64,000 nucleotides of DNA from Fragum whitleyi (lineage: Eukaryota; Mollusca; Bivalvia; Cardiida; Cardiidae), in contig OX411547.1 of NCBI GenBank assembly GCA_948146395.1, forward strand, positions 55,977,566 through 56,041,565, in the 5' to 3' direction. The translations under genes were made by a program, and so were the position numbers. Of this stretch, positions 21,540-33,800 are shown in pieces. Under the pieces are notes generated by a model. The model had not been told where the DNA came from. It was given only the letters and a program-made list of their open reading frames with translations, and made no database searches. Within the stretch, counting starts at the first letter, position 1, and the number at the start of each line of letters is the position of its first letter.

Positions 21540-24015
21540 ATGGCAAAAGTGACTGGTGACCTTAAAGCAACGCTCAAAGACCTTCAGGCGGACATCGTAT
21601 CCCTAAAGCACGAGGCACAAGCCTGTATCATGGACGCTTCGATGCGAAAGGCCGTATTAACGCAGTCTGAGCAGGATGTTAGGGAAGATATCAAACAAAT
21701 ACGGGTAAAACTGGAGAAAATGTTGAAACAGATCGAGATTCGAGCCACCATGCTGCTGTCTAATGTGATCAAGGGCGAAAGAGACAGTTTAAATGCTGAA
21801 ATACTATCGTTGGAAGAAATACATAGAGGGTAAAATAGTGCTACACCATATATATCCGTACAGGTGTAAGTGAGTGATCTAAGGTCAAAATGACCTCTTG
21901 AACACTCACTCAAACTTGTGAATTTAAACCATAATGGTTTAAAACTTTAGAGAACAACCTTGATTCTCTTTTACAGGACCAAAAACCAATAAACATTTTA
22001 ATTTACCTTTGCACCAGTAGGATAGGTTATATTCAGGAAAATAAATGGAATTATAAGATTTAGGCTCATAAATATCTTTATAAAAAATTTAACCTCTTTT
22101 TACATGGTTATAATTTCGGAGCTTTAAGATATTACCAATATTTTCTTCATTCTACTTTTTATCAAACAATATGTAGCCGTCACGGAAAAATGATGATCAT
22201 GACAATAAGTAAAAAAAATGTAAAAGTCACCTGAAAGTCGCACTTCTAATGCTGTATGCAGGAATATACATCATGTATATATATATAACGATCTTTCTTC
22301 ATTTAGAAAAAAACAGACAAGCGTTAAAAGTTTAGACTCTTGTCAGCCTGCATAATGCGCAGACTGACTAGGATCAAAACTTAACGTGTTCCCCATATGA
22401 AACCTTTGCGTCTGACGCGTCACATGTATTTACTTTCAGAATGGAGGACACGGAAGAATATATCAAATCGAAAACCTCAAATATATCACTGAAACCACTA
22501 CAAGAAGGTCGTGAGAAATGCGACATGACAAAAGATGCTCTGATCAAATACAGAGAAAAGGCCGAAAGGAAAGGCGCGCAATTCGTGCTTCACCCTTTAC
22601 TGACATTAATTCTAGAACAAATCGAGAATTTCGTAATGGGAGATATAATCCTCAGACCTAAAATGGACGAAGTAGTGGAAGAAGCGGATAAAGTGCCTAA
22701 ACTAGCATCAGAACCAACGAATGCTTCACTTGACCCATCGAAAACATCTTTTATGCGATCGAACTCGTCAAAGTTAATCAAACTTAATTCAAAAGAACCA
22801 AAACAAGATAATTCTAGTAGGAAGAGCTCGGCAAAATCATCAACGAGTAAAAACATATCCAGACAAAATTCTGAAAATGCAAAAGAAAATAGAGGACGAA
22901 GAAATTCAATCGGCTCCAAAACAAAAGGTGATTACGGAAACAATTCCAAATCGGCGACATCAACGGAAACGCAGACGGTTTCATCAAAAGATAATTTGAA
23001 GCGAACTCTGACAGAAGTAGATAAGACCAAGAAAAATGAAAAAAGAAAATCTAACGATAGTGAGGAAAAGGAAGATTACCGCTCTATTGTTGGTCTTAAA
23101 GCAACAATCACAAAACGGTCAGCAACCGCACCGCTCATCAATCTTACCTCGCCAGTGAAGAGTACTTTCGCTCCAGTTTCCGAGGAGCCATCACTTCCGA
23201 AATTCTGTTACAAAGAGACTCTTGAAACTTTGAAATTCGAAAACAATAGCTACATTACTGGAGTATCGATAATGGCTAATGGTTCGATTATTGTATGTGA
23301 CAATGTTAATGATTCTTTACAGCTTTATAACCCAGAATATCAACAAATATCTCAACTAGAATGCCGGCATCCATGGGCGGTTACCCCCGTATCTGATAGC
23401 GCAGTTGCAGTAACACTTCATTATGATCACAAAATCGTCTTGATTAAAGCTGCAGACAATCTGGAACGTCTCAACGACAAAGACATCGTTTTGAAATGCC
23501 AGAGCGCTCTCTGTTATGATGTTAAATTTTATGAGTTCCGCCTCTACGTCCTTTGCATAAACAGCGACGTTCATGTTGTGGACTTAAAGGGTAGAGAGTA
23601 CAATGTTATTAGAACAGGGTTTGTTCCAAATACCCTTAAATATATTGATGTAGATGTTGCAAACCAGAATGTCTTTACTTCAGGGGAAAATGGTATTGCT
23701 TGTTTGGACTTCAGGGGTCTACCACTGTGGCATTACAAGGTCCAATCGAAGGGGAAAATGCTACCAACAGGTATTCTCTTTTTAAAGGGACGCATAATTT
23801 TCTGTGACTGGGCAAATCATTGTTTGAAGGAATTATATGAAGATGGGTCGAAGATTAGAACCGTTTACACTGAAACGATTGAAAACCCTGTATCCATTAC
23901 AGCTTCTGCAAGCGGTGATATGATAATTTTCTCCCAGGGAGATTACGACATGGATGTTGAAAGGTCGAGATTTGTGAAAGTCCTCAGTGTCGAATCTACA
24001 GAAGGCTCAATATAG
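21540..24015 (+). CDS. TRIM-like protein: coiled coil, Ser/Lys-rich linker, NHL-type propeller; 621 aa as modelled
   Basis: Two coding exons are supported: 21540-21829 (the exon itself opens at 21528 after TTTCAG) and 22440-24015. They join at GG|GTAAAA ... TTTCAG|A, phase 2, giving 1866 nt including TAG. Residues 1 to about 140 are helical and heptad-rich (DLQADIVSLKHEAQ, QSEQDVREDIKQIRVKLEKM), as in the coiled coil after the B-boxes of molluscan TRIM proteins. Residues about 160-330 are disordered and rich in Ser, Lys and Asn, with RRNS and RKSS sites and a basic KKNEKRK cluster. Residues about 350-612 form an NHL-like beta-propeller (ITGVSIMANGSIIVCD). No RING or B-box was found between here and the divergent VWA gene, so ubiquitin-ligase activity cannot be claimed. 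The four codons before the chosen ATG (GAA AAA ACA AGG) are open, so a coding exon further upstream is possible. A candidate ATTAAA lies at 24202-24207. Confidence 0.85.
22305..22430. mobile_element. MITE-like GTCAGACTGC repeat, short copy in a TRIM-gene intron
   Basis: ttgtcagcctgcataatgcg-cagactgactaggat and the terminal gcgtctgacgcgtcacatgt identify a shortened member (about 125 bp) of the family. It ends about 10 bp before the second coding exon, so its right end supplies the sequence just upstream of the acceptor region. Confidence 0.65.
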
Positions 24016-24791
24016 TTTAAGGCATTGAAAAATCCCCAATGCAACTCCGTAGACATCAACAACGTATAAATAACTAAATCTATCAAAGTAAGACGTAAAC
24101 GGCTTTAAAACTGACAATCCTATTTGAGTTTGTGCGTGATATTTCCAGAATTTTTTGAGTGTGAGATGGGCATACACAATGCAGCATACACACAATACAA
24201 TATTAAAGAGTTTTACCATAAATTGGCTTAGACCTTATATATCTGAAGTAATACTGTGCGGGTTCATAGACTGGCGAGAGACATTGCACACATGAGAAGG
24301 TATTTGAAATTTCGCGCAAATATTCATTTCATATTTCGGAGGCTAATTGTGAAATTCCAAAATTCATCGTGACAATTTTCAAATTTTCACGATATAGCTA
24401 TCTCAAATCGCTCTATTATTAGAGTGGCATTTTATATCTTTTGCACAGTATCCTAATTCATGTTCCTTTCAGAAACAAGTTACTTTTAGGTTAGCAATGA
24501 ACAATATGGTATGATGTTTGTAGCGATTATGCAAAGAAAAAGTTTTCATGTTTTACTTTAAAGTTATTTTGTTTTAGTTTTGGACATAGGTTTTTCTTCA
24601 TCAAGTTTTCTCAAAGTTTCATCTAATTACATCGAATGCACTTAAAATCATAGAGTTGCGATTGAACACTTGTTCCACCAATGAAATACATGCATGGCAT
24701 TTCTAAAGATCAGGATAATTTTTAAAAGCTTGATAAAAGGTCAACAAAGATTTTTTTGTTTGTTAGGGGTTTTTCGCTGCTTTTGGAAGTT

Positions 24792-25020
24792 TTTAACGAC
24801 GACTAGAGCACATAACAGTGGATTCTGTGTATTTCTCGCACCAGTACTAATAATATCCTTTCATAGTCTTAACCTGTTATCCAACATAGGTTAATAACAA
24901 GCATTTAACCATTCGTTGGAGATAAATGTCGGAAAGGGTATGAGTCGCAGTCGGGATCGAACTAGGGACCCTATGAACGATACTGTACGACGCGCTGCCA
25001 ACTACGCTATGACGGCGGCG
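24792..25020 (-). mobile_element. SINE copy, reverse orientation
   Basis: The body (agagcacataacagtggattc...ctcgcaccagtact) is diverged. The tRNA-like head on the minus strand is well kept: gccgccgtcatagcgtagtt and the B-box ggttcgatc-like region. It is not followed by a gene. Confidence 0.75.
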
Positions 25021-25219
25021 ATATTTGCTGTGAAGTATCCATGATATAATGCGCCGTACAAATGAATAATGTATGGAAAATAACTCAATCCTTTCTCGTA
25101 AACGACGCATTTTTATTTATCAAAATATCTTTTTGTAGTCCAAAAAAGTACCACCCAATTTATTTCTTTTAATCTTGACGATCAATTCGCAAGAAAATTC
25201 AATATTGCAATTTATAATA

Positions 25220-26170
25220 AGACCTACGTCGTGGTAGTGAAATAACCCCGTTGAATATTTTTGATATTACACGGGCGATATTACACTAGTGGAATAACAA
25301 TGCAAATGAGCTCAGAGCGAATAGCAACGCTATTTTGTAACCGCACAAATGACGTCATAATGTCATATTAAAAATAGAATATAAGATTTGTGCTCATAAA
25401 ATACAGAATTTATTAAACTCGTCATCTAAAACAGAAAAAACTCGGCGAAGCCTCGTTTTTATCTGTTTATAGATGACTCGTTTAATAAATTCGGTGTTCC
25501 ATGACCACTCATTCAGTATCCTCTATACATGTTATTGAAAATTAATCCCGCTCTTAAAAGGCATGTTTTGATCAAAATCTGATAAGTTGTTATCCAATGA
25601 CCATTCCTGTGAAATGTGGTTGAAATGCATCATGTCGTGTAAGAACAGAATTTTTAAAGGACATTGTTTACTGGCGAAGGTGAATGACACAACGACGTGA
25701 TAATGGCCTCGATAGCGCTGGGCCAATGGAGCTATAAATGACATACAGTTGACAACATTGTGAAATTGACAAGGTATAAGATTTTGGAGTGATTTTTGAA
25801 TGAAATTGAATATGTGCGGAGCCAGTTTTGAGTGAAATTAAAGGGGGGGGGGTAATTCAATATCGCTAAATTTGTTCAGGGTGCACGAAATATTAGCGAT
25901 ATTAAATACCCCCCTCTAATAAATATGTTTACAAACTCAATAAATAGCTATCCGTTTCTTCAAAAAAAGAAAAAATCAGGTTCTCATAATTTAAATAATG
26001 TTAGTGAAATCGCGATTTGTCCAGCTATATTATTTTTAGTGCAAGCGTTGATCTCATCTTTTAAGTGTTTTTGGGCGTTGCTTAATGGTTTGAGTGAGTG
26101 TTTGGAATGAATGATTGGAGTGCTGAGCGAGTGATTTGGAATGGTTTTGATCGCGATAGGTGTCAATTTC
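25220..26170. repeat. Dispersed repeat of about 0.9 kb (paired with 37890-38830)
   Basis: Shared landmarks in the same order at both sites: accccgttgaa...attacactag, aaatgacgtca, aaactcgtcatctaaa with hairpin ctcggcg-agcctcg, gaccactcattcagt, the ggtaat-TATCGC hairpin, ataaatagct, ggtttgagtgagtgtttgga and tcacgatg. The order and spacing indicate two copies of one non-coding element. Confidence 0.75.
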
Positions 26171-26787
26171 ACGATGAAATTAACTGTAAAAGATATGGCG
26201 AGTATTTTTTAAGATTTTGCACAACAAGATGAGAGGTACAGGCCGTTATGTATATATATATATTTAAGTCCAGGTCGAAAAGACTGGAAATAGATGTTCT
26301 TATAACGAAGAAATAAGAGTATATTGCTTAAGTGAGCGCTCCATTCATGTAGTAAAAGTCAATGAGTTAAGGACACGAAAGCGAACAGTTAATAAGCCCG
26401 TCGCGAGGTTTTTGGCCTCCCAAAAATGACAGGTTTCTGGTCAACTTAAAGGGACTGGACTCGAAGCTGAATCCCAAACATTCTAGAAAAGATTCTTAGA
26501 TTGTTACGTAGGCCTAATGAAGTAAAAAATATTTTCTTAGATCATATTTCTCGTCCTAAAGATTTTAACATACTAAAACAAAACTGAATCACGTCTTTTT
26601 CGAATAAATACAATAGTGAATTATCCATATTTTTTTTAAGTAATGAGAGTTGTCATTACGTGACATTGCCAATAATCGAAAGTATCCCACGCAAGCATAC
26701 CGTTCAGGATATGAATCTGGTGAGCGCTTGCAAACGCTGGAAGAGGAAATCCTTTCATCAACAACGTACAGGTATATAAAACGTGTT

Positions 26788-26927
26788 TTAAAAAGGTTTT
26801 TCGTAAATATTGTTGATGAGTATTCCAGAGTATGAAGTGTCCGTGAAGTCCGTGAAGTCATCGTCTACAATGACGTCACCCAAGTGGTTGGAATCGTTTT
26901 GAATCAAAGCTGTCTCACCAGCGGTCA
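26788..26927 (-). pseudogene. Truncated duplicate of the C1q-gene 3' end
   Basis: Read from 26927 down, the strand gives MTAGETALIQNDSNHLG, then DVIVDDDFTDFTDTSYSG and ILINNIYEKPF before TAA at 26790-26788. This parallels the last 45 or so residues of the intact gene at 27813-28228. Differences include an in-frame 9-bp tandem duplication (GACTTCACG twice) and a changed C-terminus. Similarity stops abruptly at about 26928, where a GTCAGACTGC-family repeat begins; the remaining C1q strands are absent. It is open but not a complete domain. It could only be coding as an alternative terminal exon, for which no acceptor is visible. Confidence 0.8.
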
Positions 26928-26929
26928 TA

Positions 26930-27110
26930 ATGGACCATCTGGGTAGTGCGTGAAGTGTCGACCCTAGTCAGACTGCGCGGACTGTCCAGACTGACTAGGG
27001 TGGTATTTTTTTGCACCCTACTTATTTTCTGAATCTAAAATGATCAACCTACCTTCAGTGAAATAATTTTCGAAATGCTGGTTGACATATGCTGGATCAA
27101 ATCTCATTTT
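26930..27110. mobile_element. MITE-like GTCAGACTGC repeat abutting the C1q fragment
   Basis: accatctgggtagtgcgtga and the hairpin cctagtcagactgcgcggactgtcc-agactgactaggg mark this copy. It starts exactly where homology to the intact C1q exon ends, so it either cut the copy or marks the duplication breakpoint. Confidence 0.7.
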
Positions 27111-27812
27111 TAAGTCCAGGTCGAAATTAAAAGACTAGAAATTGAGATTTTTATAACGAATAACTAAGAATATCATGTTTTATTGAGCGCTCCGTACATG
27201 TAATTAAGGTCCATTTAAAGCTGCTCTTTCACAGTTTTTCATAGAAAAAATATAAAACTTGTTCTTAGATTTGGAAATGTGAGTACTTTTAAACTATTAA
27301 GAATTGCCCAAAGCATTGGCACTAAAAACAACATATTTCAATAATTTTGTAACTTATTTTTTCGAAGTGGCAAGATTAGTAAGGGATCCAGTCTATTTAT
27401 TTCTAGTCTATATATCACAATATCGTTATTTTCCGTGAATAATCATCAATATTGCTTGTATTGATATGTAGTTTCCAGCTGTCAAATACTTTAACCTTAA
27501 TCTTTGATTGAATAAGACAAACATGCCGAATGTCAAGCGAAAAAAGTTTGCTCGAAATTGAAGAATATTTTATTTTAGCGTTAGTAGTCACTTTATTTTT
27601 CAGAATGAATATAACCTTAATTAGGATATATCGGTCTTTCTTTCGATGCATTACCAGATTGAATTATTTTAAAGGCTTCAACATGATGAGGTAGTTAATT
27701 CCGATTGATTTTACGAAAAATGTTAAAAACCAAATTTTCCCAATCTGTGCAAGAGCAGCTTTAAAACTATCCTACGTTCAGAATACGAAAGCGGTCGTAG
27801 CGAACAATTAAG

Positions 27813-30800
27813 TTAGTCATAAATATTGTTGATGAGTAGCCCAGAAAATGAGTTGTCCGTGAAGTCATCGTCAACAATGACGTCATCCGGGTGGTTAAAA
27901 TCACTCTGGATAAACGCTGTCTCACCAGCGGTCATCCTGGTCACCAGTGTCCCAGTGAAGCAACCTGTATTGCTATACGAGTAAAACCTCATCCCTTTTA
28001 CCGTGGACCCAGCCCGAATGTCTATGTAATATGCCGTGTTAGATTTAATACACGCTTGTGTTAGGAAGAGATACAGTCCCGTGTAGGGCGCGGTAAAAAC
28101 TCCGTCAGTCGTGTTGTAACCGTCTCCATCGTTGACTCGAGTCTCCAGGAAAATCAGGGTTTCGCCATTCTGTGGACTGGAACTGTTGGAGGAGTAGGCT
28201 TCAAACGCGAGTGGCGGTATGGTGATATCTGGTGTATATGTAAATAACATTCTAGTTAATGAATTAGATTTTCCAATTTCAATTTATAGATTCAAGAAAA
28301 AAAATAAGGAAAAATAACTCATCGGATTGAAATGCCAAGTACTATCTTTAAGGCATTCACCAGAAAAATGGCTGTTAAGCGCGTCTACATAATAGTAAGT
28401 ATATTTCTATTTAGGTCTATTTTTTTATTCTGGAAATTGGGACATTTACCCCTCCGTTGTTTCAATGTACTGACTATGAATGATTCAGTCGTCCTCCATA
28501 AATGAAATTTCATGGACTTGGTATTTTCCTTGTTAATCAAGATTCCCAAATCTTTGGGTTTGTAAAAAGTTAAAGCCAAGATTTTTTATTACGGATCAAG
28601 GATGTGGCTATCATCGAACAGTTCTTGAAAATTTTAGGGAATTTAAGGATCCATCTTTTATCTTTTCCAATATTTTAGTAACAGATCAGTATAAAAATTA
28701 ACTACTTATACCTAGCAAACAAAAGGACTCATTTAAAATTCGTAATTTCATCTGAATGAGGGCAACTTTGGGAACCTTGTCAACAGCGCGTTTAATTAAA
28801 TCCAAAATTCAAACAGTTTGAAAGCATGTATTATTTCACAACTCTTTTTAGTCGCTCGATGCAATATAATCTAGCGGATTTGAACAAGCAGCTTTAAAAT
28901 TTTATAGAGGATATAGTCATATTATAAATGAGCCTGTACGTGAGTTTTCTAACAATTTCAAATATGCACAAAGCAAAGACTCTGACCAGCCTGTGCATCC
29001 GCACATTCTGAGCAGAGTCTTCACTACGTGTTTACTAGATACGTAAGGTCTCAACGTATCTGTAGACCATCAAGTTACTCCATATTTACAGTATGTAGCT
29101 GTCTATGCTACCCAATGTTTGTACTCGATTTATATTCCAAATTGTTGGAAATGTCACGCACAGGCTCAAATGTACTTACTGCCTACTTTATAGTCCGTGT
29201 CGTTTCTCAGAATCGTTATTTCAGAGAAGAGTGTGGTATTTAGATCTGTAATAAATATAAAATGCAAATAAAAACAATCAAAACTCAAAAGCTTGATGAT
29301 GGTGACAAATGTATTAATGTAATGCTCTATTGGATATACAACAATATTCTGGGCAATCTCGCGGTCTATGAATCTATTAATTTTAACCCTTGTCATGTTG
29401 ATTACAAAACTTGAGAAAATGACATTGAAATCAAAGCACTGAAAGCACTATATGTACTATTTGTGAATTTTCATTCTATGAAAATATTATTTTGAAATGT
29501 TTAAGGGTTTAAATGGAAAATAAAGAGGCTAAGAAAGAAATTGCTTATCTTCATCAAAATCGTCATCATTTTTATTAATTTCAATATTGTTGTTGACAGT
29601 ATTATTTCAAAAATGAAAACATACATCACCTACCATGTAATTCCTGGTTCACTTCATTTCGCAGAATATTTATTTCATTGTACAGGGTTTGGTTAGTCTC
29701 TACAATATTGAAAAGAAAGACAGGAACACAATGTCGAGTTAAGATTTATTTTTCACTCATAGCTACCCCTATCATCTTTTACATATATAATACGTACTTA
29801 GTTCATTATATGGAAAAAATATCTAACGAGGTTGAGAGAATTGAAAATTGTCGAGGCTCTGTCGAGACAATTATCAATTCTCACAACCGAGTTTGATATT
29901 TCTTCATACAATACACTATGTACGTATTATATTTATCTTATAAGCTATATTTGTCTTGTTTTCGTCGGTGTTTCTAACTGAAATGCAAGTTTCTAAAAAT
30001 AACCGCATTATATCATTGTTCTAAAAATAACCATGTGACATCATAAAGTCGTTCCAATATCATGAGTGACCAACGTCTTAGCTTAGCACCCAATATTTTC
30101 TTGCAGTTATCCTTCCTTTGATGAAATGAATGAGAAAATTTGCCATGGAGAAACGCCTCTACATGACGTCACACGGGGCCTATTTCATCTCGACGGACAC
30201 ATTTAGTTGTTGCGAACCGATTTTTTGTAAATAAAATGAGTTTAAACGTCGTTTACACTAGTTTCACCTTTGATATTCGACGGTTGGTTCACCTATCCAA
30301 AGCTTCTTATCATTGTTCACGACACGGCTAGAACATTTCATCTGAGCCACCAGTCGCCAATCTATCTTAGGCGCATCACTCGCCCATTCAGTGGGAGACA
30401 AATGACACTACTCAAACTTAAGAGTGGCGTTATAAACAGACATGCAAGCTCTATGCATACCTGTAGTCTGATTTCTGCATTTTCTTTTGCTGTGACATAC
30501 CCGTTTCAATAAAATGTGCATTTTGTTTTTTCGTGTCAATGTTAAGGAGTGAGTGAGTAACAAAAAATCACTCAAAAGAACTTTGGATAGCTCAACACGA
30601 GTAAGTGACCAAAACCGGAAGTGACATACGTTCTAGCTCGGGATCGTTTTGATCGCGCAAAATCCTGCGTCTGTGTAGTCTCTGTCGTAAGCCCAACTGG
30701 CACATGCCAATATAGTTAGTCTTTAGTCACTGTAAGTCATTCAAAACATACCCAAGAAATATGTAAAATTTCTTTTATTTCTAAGTTTATATAAGATAAA

Positions 30801-33800
30801 TCCTAGTTTTGCACATGTCGTGTGTGTGACAACATTCTAAATGACATCCTCTTAAGATCGGCTTACGCATTTTATCTTATAACACAACACACACAAGTTT
30901 ATTACAGACGTTGAGCATATAAGCTCATAGTCCAAAATTACAACATATAACATAACATACAGTGGAAAAGGCATGTCACATTAACAAACAAAATTAAACC
31001 AAACATGACAATAGAGAGAGTAACAAAAAGAAGCTGTTTATTCGTTCTCAACAGAGTAGAAGGATCTTCTCATCTGTAGAGAATTAAGGTAGAATGAAGA
31101 TAATTTTACTAATACTTTTTTATTTTCAGTGTTAAGTAATGTAGTAAACTTAAACATATTAGGTTTCTTTGTGTAAAATGGAGGAATATATTTAGATCTT
31201 AGCTCTTCATAAAATGGACAGACCAACGTGACGTGGAATTCATCTTCAATATCCCCAAGATTACATACTTCGCAAATCCTGTCATTTCGATTAATATTTT
31301 GATGGCGACCGGTCTCGACTTTTAAATCATGGGAGGATAGTCTTATTTTTGCTATAATGTTTCGCTGTTTTCTATTTTCAAGAAGTATCATGTATCTTGA
31401 CATTTCGTACTTAAATTTTAGATTTCGAAAGAGAGTAAGAGATGAAGAAAGCTCCATAGATGAACTCCATTTACTAATGTATATATCTTTATACAAGGAT
31501 AATACAAATATCCGTGTGATAACATCCCGTATAATATTTTTTATTATATCACATAGTTTTTTTTAGAACAATGATAGAATGCGGTTGTTTTAAGAAACTT
31601 GCATTTCTGTTGGAAACATCTACAAAAACAAGGCGAATAGAGGTTATAAGATAAATATAATAGGTATTTAGTGCATTGTATGAAAAAATATCTAACTCGG
31701 TTGTGGGAATTGATAATTGTCTCGGCAGAGCCTAGACAATGATCAATTCTCCCAACCTCGTTCGATATTTTTTCCCATACAAAACACTAAATACGTATAT
31801 TTATCGTAGTATTTGTATCATCCATTCATTTCCATTTCCAAATATAGTGACTTAATTTTCCACTGCTTAAGTAAGCGGATATCGAGAGATCTCGCAAGAA
31901 TTTCATGTGAACAAGCCAAAATTGACCGAAGTCCGAATCGCGGATATAAGTCCGATTTTTAGACGACGATGCTGGTTGAAATCATATTACAGAAAATATC
32001 TGTATTTTTTAAGATAGACTTGTGATCGACCAGACGACTCCAATTCATGCCAACGGCACATGGGTTGTGCAACGATTGATGAAATATTTGTGTGTGTGTT
32101 TCCGTTTATTTATCGTCGCTACCGTAGCTCATGCCCATATGAGCGACCCCCCCCCCCCTCGAAGACGATTAGTTGTTTCGGGGGATAGTGTAATACATGA
32201 CAACACTACTGCTGAGATCCACCATGGTTCTTTAATGTGCTCGGTGTAAAGCACCGTCTCACGGGGCCTCGGTTTTACGTCTCATCCGAGAGACAATTAG
32301 TTTTGTTAGTGTACCAGCCCGGGAATCGAACCCACGCGGTCGAACTTCACTGGTTTTGAGATCCGTTGTTCTACCAACTTCACTAATAGGACTGGTGGCA
32401 AAACGGTGCAAACAGTATTCCAATTATACCCCGCTTTGCACTTGCACTTGCGTGCAAAGCGAGGAATAATCGGAAAACTGTTTGTACTGTTTTGTCATCC
32501 TGAACGCAGGACAGCTCTATCTATAGCCCGAACTAGCGTGTATATCAAGCAGCAGCGAGAGGATAGAAATAATATCCAGGGGTAAGTGCAACACTATTGT
32601 TAGTGTCTATAAGTATATAGGCACTTACAATAGTGTTGCGCTATCCCATCAATATAATTCTTATGGTTTTACACCGTGAATAGGCCTACTATACTACCTT
32701 TCGATTGTTTATAGCGCGGTTTTATTGACCCGAATCTGACCCCTGCTATTTAGATGAATAAAATCTGATTATTCATATTTGGCTTTGCACGTGCTTTCTT
32801 AGGAATGAATAACAATAATAATTGGATGTAATGTATATTTTGGTAATGGAAAAAATGTGTCGGTATTTGTCATATAAGCATCTTTTCCACAAAGGTCAAA
32901 TTCATGCAAATAAATCAAGGTATACATACCTTCAAACTTTTGAAGTGTTTCGTTTCTCAAGGTTCCGACTTCAAAAACGATCGTATTGTTTGTATCTGAA
33001 ATGTGATTATTATATGAGCTTGCGCGTGACATTTCCAACAATTGGACATATGTGTTATTTAAGACTAATATCAGTCCGTGCAGCCTCACAGTCCGATCAG
33101 AGACTTAGCTACGCACTCAACAGATAACTATGTAGATTTAGTCTCATAAATTTTTATATACACAATAGGGTTGTCAAGGCTGCTAAATTTCGTTCCATCA
33201 CGCAAATTCAATTGCTGGAAACGTCACGCACAATGCTAATATGGAACATACAAAGGTAGGATATACACAGCCATTAAACGAAGATTGTGTATGAGAAGAT
33301 GTGAGATTTTATTGGTAAAGGAAACTAAGCATAGAAGCAAACTGAATAAATACGTGAAGAGGGCCAAAGAATATCAAAAAAGTGAAAATTGTAAAGCAAA
33401 AGATCATCCCTGCGTTCAGGATCACAAAACAGTGAAAATAGCTTTCCAATTATACCCCGCTTTGCACGTGAATTTGCGAGCAAAGCGGGATATAATTGGT
33501 AAACTGTTTGCGCCGTTTTTTGACCCTGAACGCAGGGCTGTCTTCGCGGTGTTGCCTGACATACGCCCAAACTTATGCTTTATCATTGTGAGAAAATATT
33601 GATAAAAAATCTCGGTAAGTGGAAATTGTAAACTTATTTGAGACAAAATTTCAATTCAACAGAACCAGGACTTCATGGGAGTATGCAACTTAAGACTTAA
33701 TCACAACGTTTATATGATTGCGATAAGGTTTATTGTTTCATACATCAATGAAATTAACAAATACTCTTTTCATATCTTACAATTTAGCATTATGGTTCAT

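Larger units (their letters stand above)
26262..27220. repeat. Direct repeats flanking the C1q fragment
   Basis: Blocks at 26262-26345 and 27108-27215 share tttaagtccaggtcgaaa, agactggaaat/agactagaaat, ttataacgaa and attgagcgctcc-like words. Together with the C1q 3' fragment between them this points to a local segmental duplication of the gene's downstream region. Confidence 0.65.

Noticed and set aside
31038..31496. Host gene with a zinc knuckle
   Set aside because: The C-x2-C-x9-H-x4-C followed by PFYEELR is the pattern found after the reverse transcriptase in LINEs, and the frame is a 5'-truncated fragment in an intron.
33285..33646. Three overlapping frames on both strands
   Set aside because: They are created by the CCCCGCTTTGCACG palindrome and its inverted ends.
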